Below are positions 11,379-25,809 of a stretch of DNA of 64,000 bases, piece after piece. The DNA is from Quercus robur. Its lineage: Eukaryota; Streptophyta; Magnoliopsida; Fagales; Fagaceae. The first letter of the stretch is position 1. Each line of letters begins with the position of its first letter. Both the position numbers and the translations under genes were made by a program. The notes below the pieces were generated by a model that was not told the origin of the DNA, did no database searches, and was given only the letters and a program-made list of their open reading frames with translations. Location of the stretch: NCBI RefSeq assembly GCF_932294415.1, contig NC_065537.1, positions 5,436,349-5,500,348 of the forward strand, in the 5' to 3' direction.

Positions 11379-12122
11379 GAGGATGTGAGGCCTAAAAGAG
11401 TGTATTAGGCCTGGGGCCTTGTCTGAGGACATTCAATAGTCTGAGGACAGGAAAACACTAGTGTGGGAATACAAGATAGTTAATGGCAGAGGGCTCTAGT
11501 TCCAAAGGTTCCAGGAAGTGTGTCCGAGGACAACATTCACATTGGCTTAACAAGGCAGAGGTCAAACGGATTGGTCTGATGTTAGGGATAATGTTCTGGG
11601 CTATTCCGCTGGCAAAGATAAGCATCAAGAAAGGATAAGGTAAGAGGAAAGTGGAAAATATCTTAGGAAAAGCTACTACCACCACATTGAATGCTCTGTA
11701 GCTAACTCTCTGGCTGCATTTATGTGGAGATGATACCTGAACAGTGGGAGGCAGTCTTACAGCTATCTCTAAAAAATTTAGGAAGGTGCTGGTGGGAGAA
11801 AAAAAAGGATTCAACCATCCGTTCTATTCATGGAGGGCTGGGATGGAACAATGAAAATGTAATATAAGAAGGAAAAATCCCATTGGGAAGAGAGGAGGAG
11901 ATTAGAGAGAGAAACACTGTAAGAACAAAGACTAGACTTGTAACCAAATTCAAAAGAGATATATATAAGAACTAATCTTCTTGGATTGTGCCGATGATGA
12001 TTTTCTTAAAATAAAACTAGCTTATCTTTGCTTTCATGTCATCTGGGCCAACTATAACTGTCGTCCAACTCAAAAGAGCCTAGTTTTCTAACCTACTTTA
12101 TTCTTGGGGACCAAAATCCTGT

Positions 12123-12126
<4 letters not shown>
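11376..12126 (+). mobile_element. Solo LTR, Tat-related family, inserted in a (TA)n tract
   Basis: It starts TGTGAGGATGTGAGG and ends near AATCCTGTCCTTA. It shares with the other Tat LTRs the GAGGACA phrases and a core reading TAACTCTCTGGCTGCATT. Both flanks are (TA)n, so the target duplication cannot be read. No internal region remains, hence a solo LTR. Confidence 0.65.
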
Positions 12127-12162
<36 letters not shown>

Positions 12163-12842
12163 CACATTGAAGAAGTTGATATGAACAAAAAGTCTAATGT
12201 TAGTTGAATAGAATTTTATAAAAGACCTTTTTTAAGTGTACTACGTTGCTATTTTCTTTTTACTTGTAGTATTATATGTTTTTTTTTTTTTGTTTTTTTT
12301 TTTATTTATATTTGTTATTTTCTTTTTATGTGTAGTAATATAATTATAAGAGAAGAAGATAAGAAAAAAATTATGCCAATTAAAAAAAAATAAAACGTGT
12401 ATTAAAAATCTGTTAGATTTTTAATATGTAAGAATATATATAATAATATATTAATCATTAATTACCATTCTATTATAATTAAAAAAAATAAAATAAAATA
12501 AAATAAAAAACGGTGTACTACTTTTTACGTGTGCTTTTGTTTTTGTTATTAAACATTTGGGTTTAAGATTTTTTTTTTTAATAAAGATTTTTTTCAACAT
12601 ATATATTATAATAAGAAAATGATTAGAGAAAGAATTTGGATTATAATCAAATTATGATTTTTATCAACTTAAAAAATATAGGAAAAAAAATTTATATCTA
12701 TTTTTTTAAATCTAATAAAATTTATGCAATTATAACTATTTTTTAAATAATCTAAATATATTACTTGTAAGATTAATGTGTAAGATTTTTTTGTTGTTTT
12801 TTTTTTAATTAATATTTTTTTCAACTTATATATTATAATTAG
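12127..12842. other. Very AT-rich spacer with short-period repeats
   Basis: It holds (TA)n at 12127-12160, T-rich and A-rich runs, and a segment near 12640-12700 (TATAATCAAATTATGATT and flanks) that reappears, diverged, right of the next solo LTR at 13501. No gene is visible. Confidence 0.75.
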
Positions 12843-13500
12843 TGTAAGGACTCAATTTGTAACGACCCAAAATGATATTGGGTTCGCACGTAAAAAGGTC
12901 CAAATAATATCATTTGTAGAGCGTGGGTTTGAAAGGCTAGGCCTTGGTCATCGGACGGGGGTTAGTCGTGGTGTTCATACAGAATTAAGCCGTGTTCGCT
13001 CGAGAAGTCTTTCTCCTTGAGGCGGTCTGGGAGGCTTTGGTTTTTAGCCTTTTTTCCCAACGCCCCTCTTTTTGGCGCATCAACCTTTACATTATATAAC
13101 CCTTCTTGGTTGATCCTAGTCCTCCACTTGTTGATCAGGCAGGTGCCTACTTAAGTACACGTCCCATCAGCTGCCTCCCCTTGCTTTTTGTTAGTTGCGA
13201 TGACTGAAGTCACCCTGTTCAGGCGTCTTTTCTCATTAATATGGTTAGGACGTTTGCAGGCGCATTTAATGCGGAGGGGACGTATCTACTCGCCTCTTCT
13301 TCAGGGGGCTTTTTAGGGGCAGCCTTCAACAAGATGTTGCTCTTCCCTTTGAAGTCTTGGAATGTCGAGGACAGGGTCATCCTCGGCTGTGCCCCCGGCA
13401 TTTCGGCCTTTCCCTATTCGTCCTCGGCAAATACCTTCCTCGGCACGGGCCTTGGGCCCTAGTAGAGCGTGGGCCGGATCATAAGTTCTCTGGCCCCACA
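12843..13500 (-). mobile_element. Solo LTR, Tat-related family, minus orientation
   Basis: On the + strand it reads TGTAAGGACTCAATT at the left and ends CTGGCCCCACA. The reverse complement therefore starts TGTGGGGCCAG and ends GAGTCCTTACA. It closely resembles the solo LTR at 42802-43487 in the opposite orientation. No internal region is present. A clean 5-bp duplication is not evident (ATTAG versus ATAAT). Confidence 0.8.
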
Positions 13501-14017
13501 ATAATCAAATTAAGATTTTTATCAACTTAGAAATTATAGGAGAAGAAAAATTATATATATAAAAAAAATTAAAAAATCTAAAAATCTTTAAAAATAATTT
13601 GCAATTTAGTGAAGCCACTTAGTACAATCACGGCTTCTAAGTCGAACTTTTATTATATAGTATATGATATGTAGGAGTAGTTACGTGTCTTTCCAATATT
13701 ATTTATATGAAATCTCATCTTTAGATGACTTCGTTCTTAATCATATAACTTAATACTTTATCTTAATTTATTTAAAATTTAAGTTTTAAAATATGCTTAA
13801 GCTTTTTTTTTTTCCTATTTTAATTTAAGCATAATTTATTAGCCAATATAGACAAGTTCTTTTTCTGTAAAAAAAATAAAAAATTTTGAGTTCCAAAATG
13901 AATCTAAATATGGTTTTAAAAATTAGAATGGACCACAAAACCTAGAAAAAATATTCGGTTTCCAATTTTTTTACCGATTGAATTGATAAGTTTGATCCAG
14001 GTTTCAAAACATATAAA
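13501..14017. other. AT-rich spacer, no gene
   Basis: The left end is a diverged copy of the sequence near 12640. Otherwise nothing is recognisable. Confidence 0.6.
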
Positions 14018-14171
14018 GTGGATTTCAATTATCTCAACTAGTAAAATCATTGATGGTTAAATAAAAAATTTGGGGTTTAATCTTTGCTTACACCAAAAAT
14101 TAATTAGTATTTTGGTCTAATGATAGAATTATTATCAAAAGCAAACGTCACAAATTAAAACTAAAAAAAAA
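14018..14171 (+). mobile_element. SINE, tRNA-derived, decayed copy
   Basis: It aligns by eye with the better preserved SINE at 41741-41887: an A-box-like TATCTCAACTAG, a B-box-like GGGGTTTAATC, a 3' part reading ATTATCAAAAGC...AAATTAAAACT, and an A tail. Confidence 0.6.
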
Positions 14172-14749
14172 TATAAAAAAGAAAGTTTAAAACGTATTCT
14201 AAAACTTTTCACTCTCTCTCTCTCGCTCTCTCTCACACACACCATAAATCACCATCCAATAAAGGGACGAAAAGCCCATAAACCCGTCTCTAACCAAACT
14301 TTTCCCACACATTCCCCAACCGTACCTCACTCTTTTTCATCTCTTTGAAGAGAAGCAAGGAGCTCTCCTGAACTGGCTGTGAAGTTCTCCAGGTCCCATT
14401 CTATTTCTTCCATTTCCTTTTGTTTGGTTGCTTAGAAAGTGGGGAATATTAGCCACGAAAATTCACACACAAAATTATTCTTCTAATCAATGAATGAAAC
14501 ATAGAAACTCTAATTTCAATTCTAAAAGCCCAGTGAAAGGCCCTGCTTGGTTTAAAGTTTAAATCTCTCTCTCTCTCCTTTCCTCGTATATGTCTGAAGT
14601 ATAGAAACCTTTTAGTTTCATGTTTCTGTTAAGTTTAGACATTCTTGCTTTAGTCTCTGTCTTTTGCTTTTCATTATTGTTAGAAGCCAAGTTATTGGTA
14701 CACTCAGAACTAGGAGAGCGGTAGAAAATTCAATAGAGAAATTTCAATG

Positions 14750-14985
14750 CTGGTGATGAAATTTAAAGTCTAGGCCTTTAATTCTTGCTTTGGTCATACT
14801 GTTTATAGGAGCATTTTTAATGGGTTTATGGTGGAAATACTGGTGATGAAATTTAAAGTCTAGGCCTTTAATTCTTGCTTTGGTCATTTTTTTTTTATAA
14901 GTAATTCTTGCTTTGGTCATAGTGTTTATAGGAGCATTTTTAATGGGTTTATGGTGGAATTAGAATTTGGTTTTGTTATAAGGTG
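14750..14985. repeat. 90-bp tandem duplication upstream of the HemK gene
   Basis: A segment starting CTGGTGATGAAATTTAAAG occurs at 14750 and 14840. Inside the second copy, ATTCTTGCTTTGGTCAT is repeated once more after a T-run. It probably lies in the 5' leader or a leader intron of the methyltransferase gene. Confidence 0.9.
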
Positions 14986-15130
14986 GGTGGTAAAATTTTT
15001 TGGCAAGATAATGTTGTTATAGAAGTTTGTAGCTTTATTTTTTGGGGGTTATTTAATTTTGTTCCAGGTTTAAGCATGATATTGTAGCATAGAGAAACCT
15101 ACATTTATTTGACATTGACATTGCCAAAAA

Positions 15131-18100
15131 ATGAAGCTAAGCTTCATACGTGGATGTTTTCCTTCTAATTTATCAGTCTTTATTAAACCCTCTATAAGTA
15201 CCAATCTTCTTCGACCTGTTTGCTTTTCTTCAATGTCATCCCCACCCACTTCTTTGAAGCCTCAAATTCCCCTCTTTCTAAGACCACCACTGCACTCAGC
15301 TTCTGTTTCTGACCTCCGAAAATGGCATGATTGGGCCAAAAATCTTGCTTCTTCAGTTGGGACAACCTTTCTAGACTCCGACAATGGTCCAGACTTGGAC
15401 CTATTTTGCAGGGAGCTTAAGTGGCTCATGGAAGATGCAATTGAGGATCACACAGTGTTTTCCCAAATGGGTATTGAAAACAATCAAACAAATGTAAGAT
15501 TAAGGACAGGCATAGAAGAGCTTTACAATCTGTGGAAGCAGAGGATTGAAGAGAGAAGGCCTTTTCAGTATCTAGTTGGGTGTGAGCACTGGAGGGACTT
15601 GGTGTTGAGTGTCCAAGATGGGGTTTTGATTCCGAGACCTGAGACCGAACTCATTGTTGACTTGGTGGCTGATGTCGTTTCAAATAATGCAGGATTAAGA
15701 GAGGGATTGTGGGCAGATTTAGGAACTGGAAGTGGTGCACTTGCTATTGGAATTGGGAGGATTTTGGGGAGTTGTGGAAGGGTCATTGCAACAGATTTAA
15801 GCCCTGTCGCACTGTCCGTGGCAGCTTTTAATGTGCAGAAGTATGGTCTTCAGGTTAGTGAATTTATCATTTTAATGTAATGGTTCCAATTTCAATAATT
15901 TCTCATGAAAACTCACTAACAATGATAGTGTTCATCCCACAATCCATATATTGGACCATTTTACATGTTGAAATGAAATGCAGGAAGTTTTTAATTTGCT
16001 TCTAGTAAATCATATATTCAACATAGAAAGTGAAAGATAGTCTCCAACTTTTTATTTTTATAGGTAAGATAGTCTCCAATTTTAGATCATCTATTTATTC
16101 AACATACGAGAGGATCTTTTTATAATAGAGTGGCTAAATTTTCAATTCTTGTGTACTAGGGCGTCCCTTTTTTGATATCAATAAATCTTATCACTTATCA
16201 AAAAAAAAAAAATTACTTTAGCCAGCAACTTACAAGTCCTCCATTTTTGCTCGTGAATGTACTGCTACTATATGTAATGAAATTTACTGAAAGATTATGT
16301 TTAATAAGATGGCCAAAGCCTTTACAGCATTCTTGATTCCCTTTTTAACCAAACCCTAGCCACTTATATGCCTCCTATAATAAACTGTAGCCCCAATTAT
16401 CATGGCTGTAGTAATTGTGTCCTGTGTTCTTGTGGTATTAGAGGGTTCAATATCAGGAATGCAAGGGAAATCTTTGTTGATTACTTAATAGGTTTTCTTT
16501 AAATTAAATTTACTAATATGCACAACTCTCCTCATTATTTATAATCTTCAATTGCATTAACAAGTCATCATCTAAGGTTCCTAACGCAAATGCACTTACA
16601 ATGGCTAAACACAGTCATTGTCCTGTCAAGGACTTTCAAAAAAATCTTGTAGGTGATCGGTAATAATTTTAACTACCAGACACCTTTTGGATAGTTTTTT
16701 TTTAAGAAACCAATGTCCAAATTAATTGGACTTCAAAAAAAAAAGAAGGGGGAATAATTTTCTTCAGTAGTTATCAAATTTGCTTTTCTTTTTCTTCCTT
16801 TTCTCCATTTCTTAGAAGGCATTCAGATGTTATAAATGAAAGTTCAAAGAATACTAAATTATTTTTCATTGGTGGGGATGATGTAAATCTGTGATGTTTA
16901 TTGTTAAAACAACACCACAAATAGTCAACTGGATATGCAATGAATGCTGAGATCAATATTTCCTCTACTGTAGCTCAAAGTTCCAAATAACACCCTGCAG
17001 CTCTAAGTGCTCTCAAATTAAGAGGCATGAGAAGAAGAAAAGGCTGAAAAGAGCTTTGGCATATTTTTTCTTCTTTGGGATTGGTGGCACATTGATGCAA
17101 TAATTTGCTCTTGGTTTGACAGCAATTGGAATTATAGGGAGGCTTTTGGAAATTTAAGTAACATTAGGGGATTGATTGCTCAGTTTTAAACTTTAGTGGG
17201 ACAATGCAGCTCAGTTGATATGGTAAATATTTGTAATTAGCCTTTTATTTTACTATCAGAAATTAAAGAGTATTAATTTTTTAGGTTTCTTAATTTTCAC
17301 TCTCATCTTTTTCCCATCTTTCCTTCCAGCAAAATAGAATATCTCTGATTTCTTTTCTTTCTTCTGCACTTTATTACAAACCACTCAGGATGTAATTGAA
17401 TTAAGGCAAGGATCATGGTTCAAACCATTGAAGGATGTGGAAGGAAAACTTGCAGGTATTGTCAGTAATCCACCGTACATACCGAGTGACAATATCCCTG
17501 GGCTACAAGCTGAGGTTGGTAGACATGAACCGAGACTTGCATTAGATGGTGGTCTAAATGGCATGGATGATCTTCTCCATCTTTGCAATGGGGCTGCTTT
17601 GATGTTAAGACCTGGTGGATTTTTCATTTTTGAGGTACTGATCTTTTAATACCTAGAAGCCAGAGTTCAAAATTTTAAATGATCATACTACCTAATTTAT
17701 ATTATTTTTCAACATTTTCTCAATGATAATGTTATTGAAATTGCAATATCTGCAAGGTTTTTTTTTAAATTTTTTTTTATCTTTTGTGTGTTAAAATAAA
17801 AGAATTTACACTGGATTTTACTTTGAGGTTAGATTTGTAAATTACAAGAGGTTGAGCCTTAGTGCACTGGCTAGTGCCTTCCACCAAAAGCAATAGGTTG
17901 TGGGTTCGAGTCTGGGAATCAGGCCCTCCTAACAAATTTGGGGGTAAGGTTGCCTACCATGACCTCTTTTAGACCCCAAAAAAGTGGGAGTTATGTGCAT
18001 TGGGTACAACCTTTTTTTGATTTGTAAATTATCAATGTTAAATTCCAGTGCTTGGATTAGCATAAGAAGGGATTTCTAACAAATTTGGAGGTAAGGCTGT

Positions 18101-21100
18101 CTGCTATGACCTCTTTTAGATCCCACAAAAGCAGGAGCTATGTGCATTCGGTACAACTTTTTTTTGGATTTGTAAATTATGAATGTTAAATTCCGGTGCT
18201 TGGATTAGCATAAGAAGGGATTTCAACAATCCCCAAGGAACCTGAACGCATCAATTCATAGTATCAAAGTCCCAAGTATGGACTCCATCATCAACTGTTG
18301 TAGAAATTGTACTTGTGAGAAAATGGGTGCTGCTACACACGGATTGTACATGCATTAGTGTGGGTAAAGGAATGAGATGGGAGCCTAATGCATCTATTGT
18401 TGAATGCATACTGACAGATCAGTTTAACAAAGAAATGAAGCACTCTGGTGAGTTAGGAATGGTCAAATTTGATCCATAAGCACAGGAAGGTTTTCAAATG
18501 GGAAGCCCCCTCCCAACCTTGGTTGTAGAGACTAAAACCCTCTGATACATGTCAAGAATTAGCAAACCTGATTGTAGGCCGTCATGCAAGGTAGTCACCA
18601 AAGATGATACGAGAAAAAAAGGACCTGGGTAAGGTTCTAACTTGGCTCTTTGCAAATGATACTGTCAATGTCTATATGACTTATTGGTGAAAAGGACAAG
18701 AACTTGACAGGAGACTAGGAAAGAAACAGAACTTGAGATGTTGATATGGGGATAATGAGAAGTTTAATGGGTCTGGAATCAGGATGGTTGGATGTGCTAT
18801 TAGGATTCTTATATGGCTAATGCTGTTCTAAAAATACTATTAACAATGGTGTTATTATAGTGACTTTAATATCTAGTTTGGATGAGTTCTGCTGTTCTGG
18901 AACCTGACACCTCTGCCTTGAACCAATCCCCAAATTTAATTTGGTTGTGTCTTTATAGACCATATTGGAGTCCTTCATTGGGTCAAAATGGTTCAGAAAC
19001 CATGTTTTTCTGGGTAATTGCTAGGTGTGCACATACCTCAACCCTTGTCCCTGTTGCATGGCTTCTAGTGGTTTCATTTATGAGGAAGTCTAAATGCTTT
19101 TCTTTTCCCTGTTGCATGGCTTCTAGTGGTTTTATATGCAAGGAAGTCTCAGTGTCATTCTTATGCTTTTCCTTTTTTGGGTGGTTTGTGTCTCTCCTTT
19201 TTGTCTATTAATGTTACATTTTCAATATCTAGGGGACACAAATTATTTAATTTTACGTTCTCCCATTTTATGCCATATGGTTTATGCTAAAGTATTTCAT
19301 ACTCCTTTACAATACTTGCGTTTTTTGAGCTCATTAAACATAATTTATATTTTACCCCTACTTTGGATTTCTTTTTTTGTTAAGTAATGTCAATTTAGTG
19401 AAAACAGAAAGTGTATATAGGAAGTATACAGTAAAAATAAATAAAAAACACCAATGAAAAATAGACACAAAGAGGAGAGAAAGATAAAAGCAAAGAAATT
19501 AACGGCGAATAAGAAAAGAATCAAAAACTCCATCAAAGAATATGCCTAGAAAGTATAGGATTTTGAACTCCATTCATAAAGGGTCTTCAAAAACATTAAC
19601 TTAAAATTAGGCAAAGTTAACTCCTTTCCCATAAATGTAGGCCGACTCTTCTCTGTCCAAGTGCACTGCATAAGACAGGAAAGAATGGAACCCTGCACTT
19701 CCTTGAATCTACAGAATTTCAAGGCTCCTTTCCAAGACTCCAACATTGGCATAACATAACTTGGCAATTTGGTCTCGTCTGTTGTTGGTCTCTTTGCTTG
19801 CCCTCGTCTGTTGTTGGTCTCGTCTGTTGTTGGTCTCTTTGCTTGCTGGCAAGGTCACTTTGGTCGCCTCCGCAATGGAGTTATTTGGAAGGTCATTCCT
19901 CTTTGTTTGATGTGGTGCATTTGGAAGGAGAGGAATAGTAGATGCTTTGAAGACTCTGAGCGTGCTATGCCTGACCTCAAGCTTCTTTTCTTCCGAACCT
20001 TACTTGAATGGTTCTCTGTGTGGAGAAACCATCCTTTTTCTATTTTGGATTTACTTGACTTTTGTAATTTTCGTTCTTGACTTGCTCCCCCCTTATATAC
20101 TTCCTGTGTGCTTGGGTGTATCTTTTTATTATCAATGAATTCTTATTACTTATCAAAAAAAAAAAATAACTTGGCAATTTGGCATCACCCAAGTGATCCT
20201 AGGCAATATAAAAAATCCACAGGCCACAAGCAATAGGACAATGTAACAGGAGATGACTTGCTGACTCACCATCAGATTTGCACAGGCAGCACCAGTCTGC
20301 TATGATAAAAACCCTCTTTCAAAGATTATCCGTCACCTATATATTCCCAAGAGCCATCTCCCAAACAAAGAATGCAATACTAGGCAGGGTTAGCATTTTC
20401 CATATGCATTTCCAAGGAAATTGGATTGGATTTAATTTACAGCCCTTACTTGAAACTCTATAATTACTTTTAACCTGGAATCCAGTCTTAGGCGATAGAA
20501 GTGAAACCAATCTACTGGGACTTGTAGGGGTTACCTTCATTGCATACAGATCATCCAAAAAATTGGGCCATAGAATCTAACTCCCAGTCTTGTGCCTCTA
20601 AGATGAAGATAGGTTTCCAATGCACCTGACCATTGACCCAATCAAAATAGTCTGAAACCAAAGCCTCTTTGTCTCTGGCAAACTTGAACAGCTCAGGGTA
20701 TCTATCCTGGAAAGTTTCATTGCTATCCCAATGATACTTCCAAAACAAAACTTGGGAACCAACCCCCACCTCAAAACGAGTGTATGAAGCAAACTTCTCC
20801 CAACCCTTCCTGATATTTTTCCATGGACCTACCCCAGAAGGACCTTTTACCATTCTAGAGTACCTCTGACATCAAGTAGTACTGTACTTGCTCTATCAAT
20901 AACCTTTTGCTGTTTTGCCACAATGACTTCTGTTCCAAACCATACCTCCACAGTCATTTCCCAAGCAAAGCTAGGATAGAAATCAGCAGCTTTTGAATGT
21001 CCGGTACCCCTTGGATTGGATTGCACATAGTTGACTAATAAACAAAATGGAATTTATGCTCCCCATGAAGCCCGCCCCACAGGAAGTCTGTATTTTTTCC

Positions 21101-22713
21101 AGCTTGTTGGCTACACTAACAGGAATGGGGAATAGGAACAAGAAATAGGTAGGGAGACTTGAAAGCGCACTCTTGATTAAAGTTAGGCTAATAGGCTTCC
21201 TCTAGATTATTTCCTTTCATTTCATTTACATTTGGTTTCACTTTTTCCTACAATGGGTGGAATATGAAATGATAGTAGAATGTATTAACTTTAAATACTC
21301 TTATTATTCTCATATCATCATTTAGTACATATAGATACATTTTGAATGGATGAAAAAAATTTCTTGTAGCCATCACTTATAAAAAAAAAAAAATAGTAAT
21401 AAACATCTTATAGCATCATATGCGGAATAGACTTCTACCCGGTACAGTTTTGACAACATTGACAACATTGATTAACAGGGAATTCTTAAATTAAATTCTG
21501 TGTAAAAAAAGGGGCAAACCATGGATGCTCATAAGAAAGACTTTGCTTCTAAAATGAAAAAATGGTGTACCCCATGCACAAGACTCATTTTGTGGTCTAG
21601 GAGAGGTAATTGGTAGGTAACCTTATCCCCAATTTCAAAGAGGCTAATTTCTAGACTCAAACTCATGATTCATTGCTCGGGGTAGATGGCACTTACCACT
21701 GCATCAAGGTTTGACATCTCTTGCTTCTTGTCATGAAATGAGCTATAAATCACACCGTGTTTAATCAAAGAACCAACTGTTTTGCTATGATAATTCTTTC
21801 AAGTAGGACGAGTACATGAAAAGGCAAAAATTCTGATACAAAGTTGAATTCCTTTTCTTTTTTTGGGTCTTGTTCTCTTCCTTTGAGTCAGTAAACTTGA
21901 TGTGTGTTTTATCATATATTTCCATATACTGCACATATAATTCATACCGTTGCCTTTTCCTATGAATTATGCAGGCATAGAAGTAGTAAAGAATTTGAAG
22001 TAAAGACTGTCATGAGGAAAGAATACAATTCCTCCATTTCAACTCCCCTTCCACCCTAACCCCAAAACATTGCACAAGCAGAAATGTTTTCTCATTGTCA
22101 ATATGAACTCTTAAATATTTTAGTTGGATATGACTAAGTAACACTGTAATGAATATTTTATAATGTTTTTGTGCGTGTCCGTATATATATACATATATTG
22201 TCAACATATAATTTATAAAACTCATACCTATAATATGGTTGTGACTTAACCATTCACCCTTATTTCTAAGGAAAGACGCCATTTGATCCAAAGATTATTG
22301 ATATCGCATCCTTATATTTATTTCATTACATTCATATCTTATGCAAAGCCACACGTGACAATCTTTTCTCATGGATTCTTGATTTGTTTTACCCTACTCA
22401 ATATCAGCTATTTCTAGGCTTTTGACCCCAACATAATTAAATCAGATGTGAAGTCACCAATTTTTTACTTAATTCTTACTCTTAGAAGTGCTTAGCTGTG
22501 GATTCGTGTTATAAAAGTTCATGGTTATTCTTGATCTAATCTATTACTTGTATTTATTTTCATTCTTTCCCATCTTTGTAGACAAATGGTGAGAAGCAGT
22601 GCAAGTGTCTTGCAAAGTACATTGAAAATGACATTAGAGGGAGCTTCCACAGTTTGGACATAGTATCTGATTTTGCTGGCATTCAAAGATTTCTAACTGG
22701 ATTCCATCAATGA
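15131..22713 (+). CDS. HEMK: HemK/PrmC-type peptide release factor glutamine N5-methyltransferase
   Basis: Three coding exons are in phase: 15131-15853, 17389-17634, 22582-22713 (TGA), giving 366 aa with GT/AG borders. The family methylates the glutamine of the GGQ motif of class-1 release factors, using S-adenosylmethionine. Visible motifs: the N-terminal substrate region with PFQYLVG (144-150) and PRPETE (168-173), SAM motif [13 protein letters not shown] (196-207), an acidic loop ATDLSP (220-225), and the catalytic NPPY (268-271) that holds the target Gln. The C-terminal TNGEKQ is also typical. The first 40-50 residues are S/L/R-rich without acidic residues, so plastid or mitochondrial import is likely; a second Met at codon 35 could start a shorter form. 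Intron 2 (4.9 kb) is filled with SINE and LINE copies. The gene looks intact. Organelle choice is inference. Confidence 0.92.
16145..16213 (+). mobile_element. L1-type LINE 3' tail in HemK intron 1
   Basis: The sequence GTGTACTAGG...CTTATCACTTATC followed by 13 A's matches the 3' ends of other L1 copies in this window (about 20155, 46624, 51850). It is a severely 5'-truncated insertion; the left border is approximate. Confidence 0.6.
17845..18018 (+). mobile_element. Au-like SINE in HemK intron 2
   Basis: A tRNA-related head (GTGCACTGGCTAGTGCC; B-box-like GGTTCGAGTC) is followed by the Au-type 3' part GGGGGTAAGGTTGCC and GTGCATTGGGTACAACC ending in a T run. It is flanked by a 13-bp target duplication GATTTGTAAATTA (17832-17844 and 18019-18031). 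Confidence 0.85.
17929..18222. repeat. 147-bp tandem duplication covering the SINE 3' half
   Basis: Units 17929-18075 and 18076-18222 both begin CTAACAAATTTGG and contain the SINE 3' end plus 50-60 bp of flank (TGCTTGGATTAGCATAAG). The duplication happened after the SINE inserted. Confidence 0.9.
19390..21195 (-). mobile_element. L1-type LINE, 3' half, in HemK intron 2 (antisense to the gene)
   Basis: Minus-strand remains encode the C-terminal part of an L1 ORF2. Near 21190-21000 there is a phrase like [15 protein letters not shown] after the reverse transcriptase core. Next comes [20 protein letters not shown] (about 20800-20740), then the zinc-binding reverse-transcriptase domain ([11 protein letters not shown], about 20370) and the tail [18 protein letters not shown] (about 19590). 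The frame is broken several times. It is interrupted at 19773-20165 by a second LINE. The 3' end lies near 19390; no clean target duplication was found for it. Confidence 0.8.
19773..20165 (+). mobile_element. L1 3' end inserted into the minus-strand L1
   Basis: The 393 bp encode the L1 C-terminal phrase [17 protein letters not shown], followed by the family 3' tail (TTCTTATTACTTATC) and an A run. It is flanked by a perfect 17-bp target duplication ATAACTTGGCAATTTGG (19756-19772 and 20166-20182). The 5' end contains a short CGTCTGTTGTTGGTCT repeat. Confidence 0.9.
21551..21720 (-). mobile_element. Au-like SINE, minus orientation, in HemK intron 2
   Basis: The reverse complement shows GATGCAGTGGTAAGTGCC, a B-box-like phrase GAGTTTGAGTC, GGGGATAAGGTTACCTACC and GTGCATGGGGTACACC before a T run. 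It is flanked by TTGCTTCT on both sides (21543-21550 and 21721-21728). Confidence 0.8.
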
Positions 22714-23911
22714 CCAATTTGATTTGTGCATGATCTTGTATATCAGCCATCAACTAGGAAACAAGGAGAGGAGGAAAGAAATCCTGGAAGCTCTACCATT
22801 GATTTTCGGCTACTGTGTTTGAGGCTTTATTTTTTGGGGAGGCGGTGGGGGGGTGGAATTATTTGTTGAAACTCTATCAAGTGACCAAAAAAGGGAAAAC
22901 ATAAATGTTGTAACCTTGGGCGTTGACTCGGGTGGTATAGAGGTAGATAAATATGCTTTGTTTATTAGCAATGTGATATCAATACAATAATTGGAAGCTT
23001 ATCCTATTGACTTATACATTTCCTGTCTCACTATCTCAAGAAAATTGAAATCAAGAAACTTCTCCAATCCAAACATTTCTGTTTTGGATGAATGAGTTAG
23101 ATATACAGAAGCAAAATCACAAAACATGCAGCATTCAAATGCAAATACAATCTTAACCACATCAACCAAACAACTAATAAAAGCATATTCAATAAAAAGG
23201 ACATGGTTTAGGATAGAATTACTGATATGAATATGTTCCCTAGTTATTACTTGATTTTATTGAACTCTCAGCATTCCTTTTTAGCCAAGTTTGACAAATT
23301 GTGGCTTCCCATGCAGTCTGCAGATAATGTCACAGTAGTACTCAGTCTTCTCTTTCTAAGGAACTAAACACCCAACTGGATTATATAATCACATTTTCTT
23401 ACATCCAGCAACAACCACTTCCACTAATTATTTATGGGAATTGATGAGGGAAATGTTATAAATCATCCCACAAGTTGAATCCTAGAGGCAAAATATAACC
23501 AGCTTGGGCTTGTAAACAAAGCTGTGTTTTATGCTACTTGTTATATACATGAACGGAAAATAAGGCCTGGTTGTTTAGCTGACATGGCTAGGGAAATGCA
23601 TACATTGACTAATATTCCCTCTTAGTCTTTTCTAATGCAGTTTCTTTATTTCCACTTTTCATTATGTTAGTGACAACTGATAAGGACCACAGCATGAAAA
23701 AGCAAATATATGTATTTGATGGTAGACATAACCAAAAACAAAATGCAATAGAACTCAGGTAGTAAAAGAGAAATGATGAATATCTATAAACCTAAATAGC
23801 ATTCAAAATGTACGTACAAAACCCAATCCACTTGTATTTATAAAAAATTACTAGAGAACCCATCTTAAATTCACTTCACTCAAGCTATAGGTTCCCTAAA
23901 CTGAAATCAAA
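22714..23911. other. Spacer between convergent HemK and E2 genes
   Basis: It holds the two 3' UTRs. An AATACAATAATTGG stretch near 22980 may serve HemK polyadenylation. A short G run (about 22842-22852) lies in the HemK 3' UTR. No further gene is seen. Confidence 0.7.
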
Positions 23912-25801
<1,890 letters not shown>

Positions 25802-25809
25802 CACAGAAT

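Noticed and set aside
18882-19387. Frames of 83-109 codons (+) in HemK intron 2
   Set aside because: They sit over a local 57-bp duplication and T-rich DNA; no family match.
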